Source of the DNA: Christiangramia lutea
GTDB lineage: Bacteria > Bacteroidota > Bacteroidia > Flavobacteriales > Flavobacteriaceae
Assembly: GCF_022489035.1 (NCBI RefSeq)
Contig: NZ_JAKVTV010000001.1
Span: 186,001-250,000 of the forward strand
DNA: 64,000 nt
Direction of reading: 5' to 3'
Numbering within the stretch: the first letter of the stretch is position 1; every line of letters starts with the position of its first letter. The notes below the pieces were generated by a model. It made no database searches and was not told the origin of the DNA. It worked only from the letters and a program-made list of their open reading frames with translations. The position numbers and the translations under genes are program-made. Below, piece after piece: positions 57,097-64,000 of this stretch.

Positions 57097-57987
57097 ATGA
57101 CTGATTACAAAAACTTCAAATATGACATTGCTAATACAATTAAATCGCTACAAGAAGAAGATATAAAGAAGAAGTTAGACGATTCCTACAAAAGTAAATT
57201 TGGTAAGAAATTATCACAAGATGAGTATTCTATATGTGTATACTTTTTTGAATTTTTAACCAGAGATCTATTCCCTGAAATATTTAACAAGCTTAATTTT
57301 ATAGAATATTACTGGTCTAAAAAACTGAAAAATATTATATCCAACAATCAAAAACTTGAACTTATTGAAGATTATCAATGTAGGTTAATTCAACATTTAA
57401 AAAGTTTAGAAAAAAGAACGCGAATACAATTTACGGACTATTATGAAATGTTTTTTTTAAGAGTACATATTAAAACATACTACCCTTTAAGTGTTGAAAA
57501 TGATATTTTAGAAAGAAGAATAAAGTTGGTCCAAGATATTAGAGCAAACCGTAAAGATTTCTCGGCATTTACTCACGAGTTCTACTTTTTAAGAGACTAT
57601 CAAAGATGGGCATTAGAATTTTATTATTTGAAATTCCTCCATGATGAATTAAGTCAAAATGATAATGAATTAAAGTTCAGTGATTTTTATCCGAATATTT
57701 TCACTAGCGAAATAGCCGCCAATGCATTATATAGTATAATTAAAAATAGGCTTACTTTCTTCGAAAAGCCTGGTCCTGCTTTATATTCCCGTCTTTACCA
57801 TTTATTAGTTGATGAGAAATTGATCTATGCGCAAACTAGTAAAAAAGCATATGTCAAAATGATATCGGAGGGAATGAAAGTTCATTTCAAACAATTTGAC
57901 AATAAAACAATGTATACTTCAAAAGAGCAAAATATATTAAATAAGGTACTAAATGAATTCGGCTACCACCACAAACTGATTGAATGA
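57097..57987 (+). CDS. Unknown element protein, 296 residues
   Basis: I do not recognise this protein. It appears soluble and largely helical, rich in Lys, Phe and Tyr, without a signal peptide or membrane segment. Patterns include KKLDDSYKSKFGKKLSQDEY, EYYWSKKLKNIISNN and HEFYFLRDYQRWALEFYYLKFL. It follows the integrase by 43 bases and ends 13 bases before the 11-bp repeat array. The RteC-like regulator family was considered but no firm signature was seen. It is AT-rich, like the rest of the element. Confidence 0.6.
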   Translation: MTDYKNFKYDIANTIKSLQEEDIKKKLDDSYKSKFGKKLSQDEYSICVYFFEFLTRDLFPEIFNKLNFIEYYWSKKLKNIISNNQKLELIEDYQCRLIQHLKSLEKRTRIQFTDYYEMFFLRVHIKTYYPLSVENDILERRIKLVQDIRANRKDFSAFTHEFYFLRDYQRWALEFYYLKFLHDELSQNDNELKFSDFYPNIFTSEIAANALYSIIKNRLTFFEKPGPALYSRLYHLLVDEKLIYAQTSKKAYVKMISEGMKVHFKQFDNKTMYTSKEQNILNKVLNEFGYHHKLIE

Positions 57988-58000
57988 TGTTAATTAATTA

Positions 58001-58044
58001 AATACGTCATCAATACGTGATTAATACGTTTGGAATACGCCTAG
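58001..58044. repeat. Four 11-bp direct repeats (iteron-like)
   Basis: AATACGT begins at 58001, 58012 and 58023, and AATACGC at 58034, each followed by four variable bases, so the period is exactly 11 bp, one helical turn. The array sits just upstream of the HTH gene. It may bind that HTH protein, the integrase, or a replication protein. Confidence 0.85.
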
Positions 58045-58090
58045 ACCATTGAGTATATATTGCTTTGCACATGATTAAAAACTATTAATT

Positions 58091-58384
58091 ATGAGCAAAA
58101 AGATTACAGAGGTACACGAAATTACATCTCAAGAGTTATTAAAAACAATTCAGGCCTGCATAAAAGCAGAATTTGCAGCAAATCAAATCTCACCTAAAGA
58201 ACAGAGTATTGATTGGCTTACCAGGAATGAGGCTGCAAAATATTTTGGAGTTTCATTAGTAACCATTTACAACTGGACCAAGGAAGGCATTTTAACCAGT
58301 TATAAAATTAGTAATAGGCTTCGCTATAAAAAGTCCGAATTAGAAAACATCCTTCTTAATTCAAATAAAGAAGCATCAGAATAA
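58091..58384 (+). CDS. Excisionase-like helix-turn-helix protein
   Basis: 97 residues. The C-terminal half is a MerR/excisionase-type winged helix-turn-helix (HTH_17 type): WLTRNEAAKYFGVSLVTIYNWTKEGILTSYKISNRLRYKKSELE. Such proteins act as recombination directionality factors or repressors in Bacteroidota elements. The four 11-bp repeats 47 bases upstream are a likely binding site. The gene ends inside a perfect 10-bp hairpin and is followed by the helicase gene. Confidence 0.85.
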   Translation: MSKKITEVHEITSQELLKTIQACIKAEFAANQISPKEQSIDWLTRNEAAKYFGVSLVTIYNWTKEGILTSYKISNRLRYKKSELENILLNSNKEASE

Positions 58385-58398
58385 GGGTTCTGATGCTT
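58371..58398 (+). terminator. Hairpin at the end of the HTH gene
   Basis: A perfect 10-bp stem (AAGCATCAGA/TCTGATGCTT) with an eight-base loop containing the stop codon. No strong T-run follows, so it may act as an attenuator or mRNA-stabilising hairpin ahead of the helicase gene. Confidence 0.5.
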
Positions 58399-58429
58399 CA
58401 TAATTCTATTACTAATTGTTATTCTAATT

Positions 58430-59902
58430 ATGTCAAATATAAATAATAAAATTCAAATGGCTGACTTGGGTGTCCAGCCTAATAAAACTCTCCTTGAAGA
58501 TTTAATAAATGAACCGGAGAAATTAAAAAAAGAAAAACTAGAAAAATCTAATGTTAAACTATATATTCTTAACAATATAACTGAAGTTGATTTTAGAGCA
58601 GAGGCCGGTCTTGAGGATAATGAAAAGATGTTGAATAGAAAGCATTATATAGTGCTTTCTATTCAATTGTTGAAAAGAAAATTAATTGAGTTAAATCTCG
58701 GTTTACTTCAAAAAGATGGATTGGTATATTTATACAACGGAGAGTTTTGGCAGGGCATTAAGAACCATGAATGCGCTAATCTATTAGGAAAAGCTGCACT
58801 CAAAATGGGTGTGGAATATATTGAGGCCAAATTTTTTAAATTCAAGGAAGATCTATTAAAGCAATTTTTATCTGAAAGTCATTTTGAATATGGTCTAAAA
58901 AAAGATTGCACATTAATAAATTTCAAAAATGGCACCTTTGAAATAACCAAAGATCATCAATATTTAAGGGAGTTCAGGAAGGAAGATTTCCTTACTTACC
59001 AATTACCATTCGAATATGATGAAAATGCAGAAGCACCTTTATTCAATAGCTTTATTAATCAAGTATTACCAGAAATAGAATTACGATACACAATTTCTGA
59101 ATACCTGGGATCTATATTTATAAAAAATAACATACTGAAATTTGAAAAAGCTCTTTTTTTATATGGTAGTGGATCCAATGGTAAAAGTGTTTTATTTGAT
59201 ATTATAAAAGCCCTTATCGGTAATGAAAATTTCTCAAGTTATAGCTTAGATAGCTTAACTAAGGACAAGGATTCCAGAGCAATGATCTCTGATAAATTAC
59301 TCAACTATTCAAGTGAATTAAGTTCAAACTTGGAATCAGATTTTTTCAAAAAACTAGTTTCTGGTGAACCTGTAGATGCAAGAAGACTTTATTGCTCTTC
59401 TTTCATGATGGAGGATTATGCTAAATTGATGTTTAATACCAATGAGCTGCCTTCGAATGTTGAACATAACCATGGCTTTTTCAGACGATTTATGATTATC
59501 CCATTCAAAGTAACGATAGAAGAACATCAACAAGATAGGCAGTTGTCACAGAAAATAATTAAAAGCGAATTACCTGGAATTTTTAACTGGGTTATGGATG
59601 GTTTAAGGAGACTATTAAAGAATAAAGCTTTTACTGAAAGTGAAATTATTGAAAACCAAGTTGACGAATTCAAGCGTGATAGTAATTCAGTTTTATCATT
59701 TATTGATGAAGAAAAATATGTAAAGTCGATGACTGATGTTACATCTTTGAGCGATTTATACACCAATTATAAAATTTACTGCAGCGCTAATAATAATTCG
59801 CCCTGTTCGAAGAAAAAATTTTCCAAAAGGTTTGAGGATGACGGTTTTACAAAAACCAGAATGAAAGAAGGAATGTTCTTCAACACAATTAAAGAAGTTT
59901 AA
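58430..59902 (+). CDS. P4/D5-type replicative helicase (primase C-terminal family)
   Basis: 490 residues. The C-terminal half is a superfamily 3 helicase: Walker A GSGSNGKS (246-253), the KLVSGEPVDARRLY block, KLMFNTNELP (B'/sensor area) and a winged-helix end. A D5-N region precedes it. This matches phage/plasmid primase P4-type proteins that open an origin and unwind DNA. No separate archaeo-eukaryotic primase domain is visible in the N-terminal third. It is paired with the toprim protein downstream, and the two likely form a helicase-primase for element replication. Confidence 0.88.
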   Translation: MSNINNKIQMADLGVQPNKTLLEDLINEPEKLKKEKLEKSNVKLYILNNITEVDFRAEAGLEDNEKMLNRKHYIVLSIQLLKRKLIELNLGLLQKDGLVYLYNGEFWQGIKNHECANLLGKAALKMGVEYIEAKFFKFKEDLLKQFLSESHFEYGLKKDCTLINFKNGTFEITKDHQYLREFRKEDFLTYQLPFEYDENAEAPLFNSFINQVLPEIELRYTISEYLGSIFIKNNILKFEKALFLYGSGSNGKSVLFDIIKALIGNENFSSYSLDSLTKDKDSRAMISDKLLNYSSELSSNLESDFFKKLVSGEPVDARRLYCSSFMMEDYAKLMFNTNELPSNVEHNHGFFRRFMIIPFKVTIEEHQQDRQLSQKIIKSELPGIFNWVMDGLRRLLKNKAFTESEIIENQVDEFKRDSNSVLSFIDEEKYVKSMTDVTSLSDLYTNYKIYCSANNNSPCSKKKFSKRFEDDGFTKTRMKEGMFFNTIKEV

Positions 59903-59908
59903 TTTCAA

Positions 59909-59970
59909 CTACATTACCTACATTTTCTACATAATCAATTCTAATTGTGTAGAAAATGTAGGTAATGTAG
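59909..59970. repeat. Long hairpin built from opposed 9-bp repeats
   Basis: A 23-bp perfect inverted repeat (59909-59931 with 59948-59970) with a 16-base spacer that pairs partly, giving a stem of about 27 bp. Each arm is itself three 9-bp direct units starting CTACAT (spaced 9 bp). It lies in the only gap between the helicase and primase-like genes. A double-strand origin, primase loading site or regulator site is plausible. Confidence 0.85.
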
Positions 59971-59988
59971 AAGTAAAAAAAGTTTTTC

Positions 59989-60900
59989 ATGTCATCAAAC
60001 TATAGATTTATACTGGAACCATACACAGGTCCCAAAAGTAGATATAGGTGTCCTTCATGTCATAAACCTAAAGTTTTTACTAGATATATTGACCTAGGAA
60101 ACTCTAAAAAGTATATCGATGATACTGTCGGTAGGTGTGATAGAGAGCAGAAATGTGAATATCATCTATCTCCCTCAGAATATTTTGAATCAACTAATAC
60201 TCTGATACCCACAAGGTCTAATAGTATTCCGATAAATAAGAAGGTAAACAAAACTTCTTTTATTCCAGATCGTTATGTAAAGCAAAGCCTTAGAGTTACT
60301 TCAGAAAATAATTTTTTAGACTATTTACATTCAGTGATAAATAATGAAGAAGCAATTAATAAAGTTAGAGAAAAGTATTTTGTTGGAACTTCTAAAAAAT
60401 GGTTTGGAGCAACTATCTTTTGGCAAATAGATGATAAAAATAGAACTAGAACCGGTAAATGTATATTGTATAATTCAGAGACGGGACGAAAACAAAAAAT
60501 CAACTGGGTTCATGCTATGGCCAAACTTCAAAATTTTAATCTGCAGCAATGTCTGTTCGGTCTTCACCTAATTAATACTGACAATAAAAAACCAATTGCA
60601 ATTGTAGAAAGCGAGAAAACAGCTATAATAGCTTCCCTTGCATTTCCTGAATATATCTGGATGGCTACCGGTGGTTTAAATAACCTTAAGGAAAAAATGT
60701 TGAAACCACTGAGAGGAAGAAATGTTATTCTATTTCCTGATGCAGGTTGCTATAAAATTTGGAAAGTTAAAATAGAAACTCTCCCTTCTGATATCAATAT
60801 TCAGATTTCTGATTTGTTATATCATAAAGCAACACCGGAACAAAAAAGGGAAGGATTAGACATAGCTGACTACATCATTGACATTTGGAAAAACCTATAG
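59989..60900 (+). CDS. Zinc-ribbon/toprim primase-like protein (DUF6371-like)
   Basis: 303 residues. An N-terminal zinc ribbon is suggested by CPSCHKPK and CDREQKCEYH. A toprim-like C-terminal part contains AIVESEKTAIIASL (with the conserved Glu) and a FPDAG motif where a canonical toprim has DxD. ATGGLNNL is also family-typical. The layout resembles DUF6371 proteins found with D5-type helicases in Bacteroidota mobile elements. It probably primes or assists replication with the helicase. The DAG motif would affect metal binding, so catalysis is uncertain. Confidence 0.78.
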   Translation: MSSNYRFILEPYTGPKSRYRCPSCHKPKVFTRYIDLGNSKKYIDDTVGRCDREQKCEYHLSPSEYFESTNTLIPTRSNSIPINKKVNKTSFIPDRYVKQSLRVTSENNFLDYLHSVINNEEAINKVREKYFVGTSKKWFGATIFWQIDDKNRTRTGKCILYNSETGRKQKINWVHAMAKLQNFNLQQCLFGLHLINTDNKKPIAIVESEKTAIIASLAFPEYIWMATGGLNNLKEKMLKPLRGRNVILFPDAGCYKIWKVKIETLPSDINIQISDLLYHKATPEQKREGLDIADYIIDIWKNL

Positions 60901-60983
60901 CTTATAACAAAAAATATACTGAATATTAAGGTTTTAAGTATTACAACCTTACGAAATTAAAAAAAATCAATGGCGAACCAATT

Positions 60984-61027
60984 GTGCAGCAATGGTGCAG
61001 TAATGGTGTAAAAACGGTGTAAAGAAT
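60984..61027. repeat. Second array of four 11-bp direct repeats
   Basis: Units begin at 60984, 60995, 61006 and 61017: GTGCAGCAATG, GTGCAGTAATG, GTGTAAAAACG and GTGTAAAGAAT. The period is again exactly 11 bp, but the sequence differs from the first array. The position, 84 bases after the last element gene, suggests arm-type recombinase sites or an origin. Confidence 0.75.
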
Positions 61028-61173
61028 ATAATGTGTAGAGCACCTATCAATATCAAAGAATCTTACCTGGTGGAGGAAAAAGCTAGCACTATATAGTTCT
61101 ATAGGACTCCATTTTTTAAAGGAAATTATACCTTGATCTGGTTAGGAAAAATAATAAGGAAGTATAGTCTATT

Positions 61174-61232
61174 TGTCATGCTGAAATTGTTTCGGCGTAT
61201 TTGAGAACCTGAAACGAGTTCAAATTGACGGA
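61174..61232. repeat. REP-like imperfect inverted repeat
   Basis: Left arm TTGTCATGCTGAAATTGTTTCG and right arm CCTGAAACGAGTTCAAATTGACG (split here only for description) are imperfect inverted copies. The GTCATGCTGAA/TTTC pattern is that of a dispersed intergenic repeat that I recall from Bacteroidota and other genomes. It lies about 150 bp before ssrA. Confidence 0.6.
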
Positions 61233-61381
61233 ATATCTTTAAGGAATCGATTTTACGGCAGAGAATGGCAACGGATAGCTTTCCGTAATGTGACCGGCAA
61301 ATACTAGAAGTGAATAGCTGAACTACAAAGCGTAAGCTCAATTACAACGCCTAGATCCCAAGAAATATATTCATTTATCAT

Positions 61382-61777
61382 GGGGTCGACTTGGTTTTGA
61401 CAGCGAGTCTAATTGAGTTGTAAGCACGTAGAGCGCTGGGATATAGCTCTTAAATCTCATATTTCACACTTTTTTAAACGGCGAGAATAACTACGCCTTG
61501 GCTGCGTAACCGAATTATAGTACGTTACCTTAGTCCCTGCAAGGCAGGGAACCAAGATGTCTCGTGAAAGCCTTGATTTACGGCGTTCACATCAGAGGCA
61601 CCGATAAAGTAAATATAGGGAGCTCAGGGCCTTGATGAGCTTCTGAAATTTAAATGAGGATACGTGTAAAGTTATTGGTTTTCAGCCGGCTTTGCATCGA
61701 CAATCAACTGAAGACTAAACGTGTAGAAAGCAGCTGAATTGCTTGTTTGGATGAGGGTTCGAACCCCTTCGACTCCA
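61382..61777 (+). ncRNA. ssrA: Transfer-messenger RNA (tmRNA)
   Basis: The 5' end GGGGTCGACTTGGTTTTGACAGCG and 3' end GAGGGTTCGAACCCCTTCGACTCCA are tmRNA hallmarks. GGGGTCG (61382) pairs with CGACTCC (61770-61776) in a 7-bp acceptor stem, with A61777 as discriminator. The tag reading frame begins at GGC 61480 and encodes GENNYALAA before the TAA at 61507. The bases after the discriminator are CTT, so CCA is not encoded. It rescues stalled ribosomes with SmpB, adding the tag for proteolysis. It is a common insertion site for islands. Confidence 0.96.
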
Positions 61778-61785
61778 CTTGCAAA

Positions 61786-61821
61786 AACCGTGATTACCTT
61801 ATTTAAAAGGTCTCACGGGTT
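61786..61821 (+). terminator. Terminator-like hairpin after tmRNA
   Basis: CCGTGA pairs with TCACGG and an inner ACCT with AGGT, separated by an AT-rich loop, then a T-rich stretch follows. It lies nine bases beyond the tmRNA 3' end. Confidence 0.6.
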
Positions 61822-61880
61822 TATTATGCTTATTTTTGTACGATTAATGTACGACCGCATCTATATTAACTACAACCGAA

Positions 61881-63053
61881 TTAACTGGTACTCCAATTAA
61901 GTAATGTAGAGTATTCTTTCCATATTTTAGTCTCCAAATTCGCATCGTCATTAGGACATCTCCTATCTGCTAAATATTCCCATACTTGTCTATTTTTGGG
62001 ACTTTGAAGTTGATGAATAGTTGTTAAAAGGAAAAAACGACCAGTAAAGACTACATCCTCTATTTTGGTAACCCCATGATAAAAATCTTCTATTACCTTA
62101 GAATTGATTAATTTTTTATCTGTACCATAAGATTTTAAAATATCTCCAAAGAACAACCAAATTGCAATTTTATGTCTTAAAGTTCTTTCAGCTAAATTCC
62201 TTTTAAAATCAAGTTGGTATTCAATCTGTCTTTCCGAAATTGTCCTTCTTGTTTCCTCTACTGAATCTATAATTGAAGAATACATAAAAAATGAATAGAA
62301 CCAGTTTTCCGCTTTTGATCCTTTTCTATTTAGATCTTGAAGAATAGCTTTTTTGAATATGTCGAAAGCGTAGCTATCACAAACAATTTCATCAAGAAAA
62401 CTGTCGTTTTGAATATAACCTTTTAATGAAACATCAATACAACCTTTTGATAGTTTTTCCCATTCCTCCTCGAAGCTAGGTTCGTTTTTAATAAGATTTT
62501 CAATTTTATCCTTGATTAAAAATCGCTCATTAATAATATATTCTTCCTTATTATCTAATAGTAAATGAGCTATTTCGTGGTAGAAGGCGATATACAAAAC
62601 CTTTCGAGATGTTTCATGAGTAAAGTCTTTATCTGGCCATTCGGAAGTGCATATTTGCTCGTCAAATTCTGAAATACTCATTAGGTCATAAGGATGACCA
62701 TGGAGAAAACTTTTACCTAATTTCAGATCTCTTTCTTCAAAAATACGTTCAGCAATCATCAAATTGCTCAAATGAGAAATAAACAATGAACCATCCTTAT
62801 CGGTGAAAAAGTTTTTCATTATTCTTTGAATTTGTTCCACCCATCTCCAATCCCATATTAGAATTTTCGAGGTATCATCGGCTTCTATCTCAGGTATGGC
62901 CTCAATTGAGTAAGTTTGTCTCAAGCTTACGTTCTCAGCAAAAAAAGGTTTGAAACTGTAAAAGGTTTGTGCAATGTTTTCTGATTCTTCTTTGAAACGA
63001 TAAGGAATAGGCTTTGTGTCTCGTATTATTTCAACTAGATCGTATTTCATCAT
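61881..63053 (-). CDS. HExxH metallopeptidase-like protein
   Basis: About 390 residues from the ATG at 63053; an upstream in-frame TTG (63068) is less likely. A zinc-peptidase motif HEIAH (159-163) sits in VLYIAFYHEIAHLLLDN, and a later DEIVCDSYAF (Glu222, Asp226) is placed like the third zinc ligand/Asp of HExxH...ExxxD gluzincin-like proteins, including phage-exclusion-type (U49) and ImmA-like families. The remainder is helical and not recognised. The gene overlaps the end of the 105-residue gene by 23 bases, so the two are co-translated. Peptidase activity is inferred; the target is unknown. Confidence 0.72.
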   Translation of the reverse strand: MMKYDLVEIIRDTKPIPYRFKEESENIAQTFYSFKPFFAENVSLRQTYSIEAIPEIEADDTSKILIWDWRWVEQIQRIMKNFFTDKDGSLFISHLSNLMIAERIFEERDLKLGKSFLHGHPYDLMSISEFDEQICTSEWPDKDFTHETSRKVLYIAFYHEIAHLLLDNKEEYIINERFLIKDKIENLIKNEPSFEEEWEKLSKGCIDVSLKGYIQNDSFLDEIVCDSYAFDIFKKAILQDLNRKGSKAENWFYSFFMYSSIIDSVEETRRTISERQIEYQLDFKRNLAERTLRHKIAIWLFFGDILKSYGTDKKLINSKVIEDFYHGVTKIEDVVFTGRFFLLTTIHQLQSPKNRQVWEYLADRRCPNDDANLETKIWKEYSTLLNWSTS

Positions 63054-63348
63054 TGTTTGATTTGACAATACTTTCTAGTAAAATTTTCAACTCATTCTCA
63101 CTCAAGTTTTCCGCCGAAATTACCTGCCCACCTATCTTAATTCTTTTCCGATTTTCCCGTTTATTTTTGACTATTGTAATAATTAATTCAATAATCGAGA
63201 TTGAGCTAGGTATAAGCAATTGCAAAATTTCTTCTGCACCACCTAAACGATCTTTTTTTAATATCTTAAATTCTGAACCTGAATCCTTAATTTGTGTAAC
63301 TAAATCTTCTTCGTCAGGAAATATTTCTATAACAAACCAATCACTCAT
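63031..63348 (-). CDS. Small protein with hydrophobic segment, partner of the peptidase
   Basis: 105 residues. A short N-terminal acidic alpha/beta part is followed by a Gly-containing helix and a hydrophobic stretch (GAEEILQLLIPSSISIIELIITIV, about residues 38-62), a basic patch (KNKRENRKRIKIGG) and a final VISAENLSENELKILLE segment. The layout resembles the EACC1-type small partner proteins described for bacterial conflict systems, but this is an impression, not a match. It is the first gene of a two-gene unit with the metallopeptidase-like gene downstream. Confidence 0.65.
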   Translation of the reverse strand: MSDWFVIEIFPDEEDLVTQIKDSGSEFKILKKDRLGGAEEILQLLIPSSISIIELIITIVKNKRENRKRIKIGGQVISAENLSENELKILLESIVKSNNDEIRSS

Positions 63349-63452
63349 TACTTAAAATCTAATTATACTATTACTGAAGATTTATAAATTTAACTAAAAA
63401 ACAACACAAAATATTAATTATCAGCATTTTAGTAAAAAATAGTCAAATCGGT

Positions 63453-63962
63453 TTATATTTCATTATACCATTCACTTGGAATATTTACTTTTTTATTTTT
63501 TAGAAAGGCTTTGCTTTCTACAATTTTATTATAGAGGTTAAATATTTCAATCCCATCAAGCGAAGTCAAAACAGTATCAACCATTTCTTTGTGTATGCCA
63601 TTGAATGTGACACCTAACAGTAATGCATCTTTATCAATACCAGATTTTATTTTTTTCTCAAAATTAGATCTAGGGTTAAACATGTTTAAGTGAACTCCTT
63701 TAAACTCCGTGGCAGAAACGTATCCATTAAATTTCACCTTATTTAATCTTGAGGCTGAAAAAGAATTAGACATTAAATCTATGTCAAAATGGGTGTTATA
63801 AATATTTGTACCCACAATTTTATTGTCAGAAAAGAAGCCATTCTCAAAATGAGAATTTTTAATGTCACAATTAAAAAAATGAGAATTAGTTAAATCCCCA
63901 AAAAATTTGCCAGAAAATATATCAGAATCAATAGCTGTAAGACTAATGCTATTAGAATCCAT
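63453..63962 (-). CDS. Pentapeptide-repeat-like protein
   Basis: 169 residues. The first 110 residues show loosely repeated five-residue units with Asn/Asp, Ser and Phe (FGDLTNSHFFNCDIKNSHFENG; VGTNIYNTHFD), suggesting a right-handed quadrilateral beta-helix. The last 60 residues are helical and not recognised. It is 104 bases upstream of the 105-residue gene and in the same direction. Another open frame with similar LENSRIINSN-type residues runs in from the window edge and stops inside this gene's start, so the true gene may be longer and frameshifted, or a second one ends here. Confidence 0.55.
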   Translation of the reverse strand: MDSNSISLTAIDSDIFSGKFFGDLTNSHFFNCDIKNSHFENGFFSDNKIVGTNIYNTHFDIDLMSNSFSASRLNKVKFNGYVSATEFKGVHLNMFNPRSNFEKKIKSGIDKDALLLGVTFNGIHKEMVDTVLTSLDGIEIFNLYNKIVESKAFLKNKKVNIPSEWYNEI

Positions 63963-64000
63963 ATTTGAATTGATTATTCTAGAGTTTTCTAAAAAAACTC

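Larger units (their letters stand above)
60901..61381. other. Gene-poor region before tmRNA
   Basis: About 480 bp without a gene. It contains a weak TAAGGTT/AACCTTA hairpin (60927-60951) after the toprim gene, the second 11-bp repeat array (60984-61027) and a REP-like inverted repeat (61174-61232). The element probably ends in or near this stretch. No promoter octamer for ssrA was found. Confidence 0.5.

Noticed and set aside
57097-57987. RteC-type regulator
   Set aside because: Size and position would fit, but no RteC signature could be recognised, so it is left as unknown.
61831-61838. TAnnTTTG octamer on the plus strand after ssrA
   Set aside because: No plus-strand gene follows it; chance occurrence in AT-rich DNA is likely.
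63453-63962. Toxin-antitoxin pair with the 105-residue protein
   Set aside because: The 104-base gap, the repeat-like composition and lack of a toxin motif do not support it.

Overview
The window looks like a chromosomal segment of a marine Bacteroidota, family Flavobacteriaceae, probably near Gramella/Christiangramia. That genus is an inference from protein style, not a database match. Supporting signs are type IX secretion (T9SS) sorting domains, a PorT homologue, a short flavobacterial RpoD, menaquinone methyltransferase, sulfatases, an AT-rich sequence, and TAnnTTTG (-7) promoter octamers placed just upstream of many start codons.

Layout. 1-14.8 kb: two tandem giant secreted repeat proteins (the first is cut by the window edge), each with a LamG domain and a T9SS C-terminal sorting domain. 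14.8-32.5 kb: housekeeping core (rsmG, aspartate aminotransferase, trkA-trkH, menG-porT, SpoU methyltransferase, TamA-like Omp85 protein, class II aldolase, accD, rpsO, pnp, rpoD, rpe, YpdA-like reductase). 32.6-38.3 kb: small envelope genes. Three are lipoproteins with similar Tyr/Gly-rich inserts; the rest are a YqhA-like protein, a DUF4239-like protein and a small beta-barrel. This stretch also holds a roughly 780-bp gene-poor gap with apparently decayed coding sequence. 38.5-52.3 kb: one long co-directional cluster: two sulfatases, a barrel, a HAD phosphatase-like lipoprotein, an MltF-like lytic transglycosylase, then MoxR-DUF58-DUF4381-BatA-BatB/C-BatD and a terminal barrel. 52.4-55.5 kb: an AsmA-like protein.

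55.6-61.0 kb: a compact integrated element. Its left end abuts a tRNA 3'-end fragment (minus strand, tRNA-Arg-like). It carries a tyrosine integrase, an unknown protein, an excisionase-like HTH protein, a P4/D5-type helicase and a zinc-ribbon/toprim primase-like protein. It also carries three small repeat arrays: two of four 11-bp units and one hairpin built from opposed 9-bp units. These are candidate replication or recombination sites. No mobilisation or structural genes are visible. The intact tRNA expected at the far end is not in the window.

61.4-61.8 kb: tmRNA (ssrA), preceded by a REP-like inverted repeat. 61.8-64 kb: a minus-strand accessory cluster with a pentapeptide-like protein, a 105-aa protein with a hydrophobic segment and, overlapping it, an HExxH metallopeptidase-like protein. 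This pair is a candidate uncharacterised conflict or stress module.

Functional links. PorT belongs to the machinery that would export the two giant proteins. RpoD encoded here should read the TAnnTTTG promoters. The sulfatases and the MoxR/Bat genes appear co-transcribed, suggesting a joint envelope or periplasmic function.
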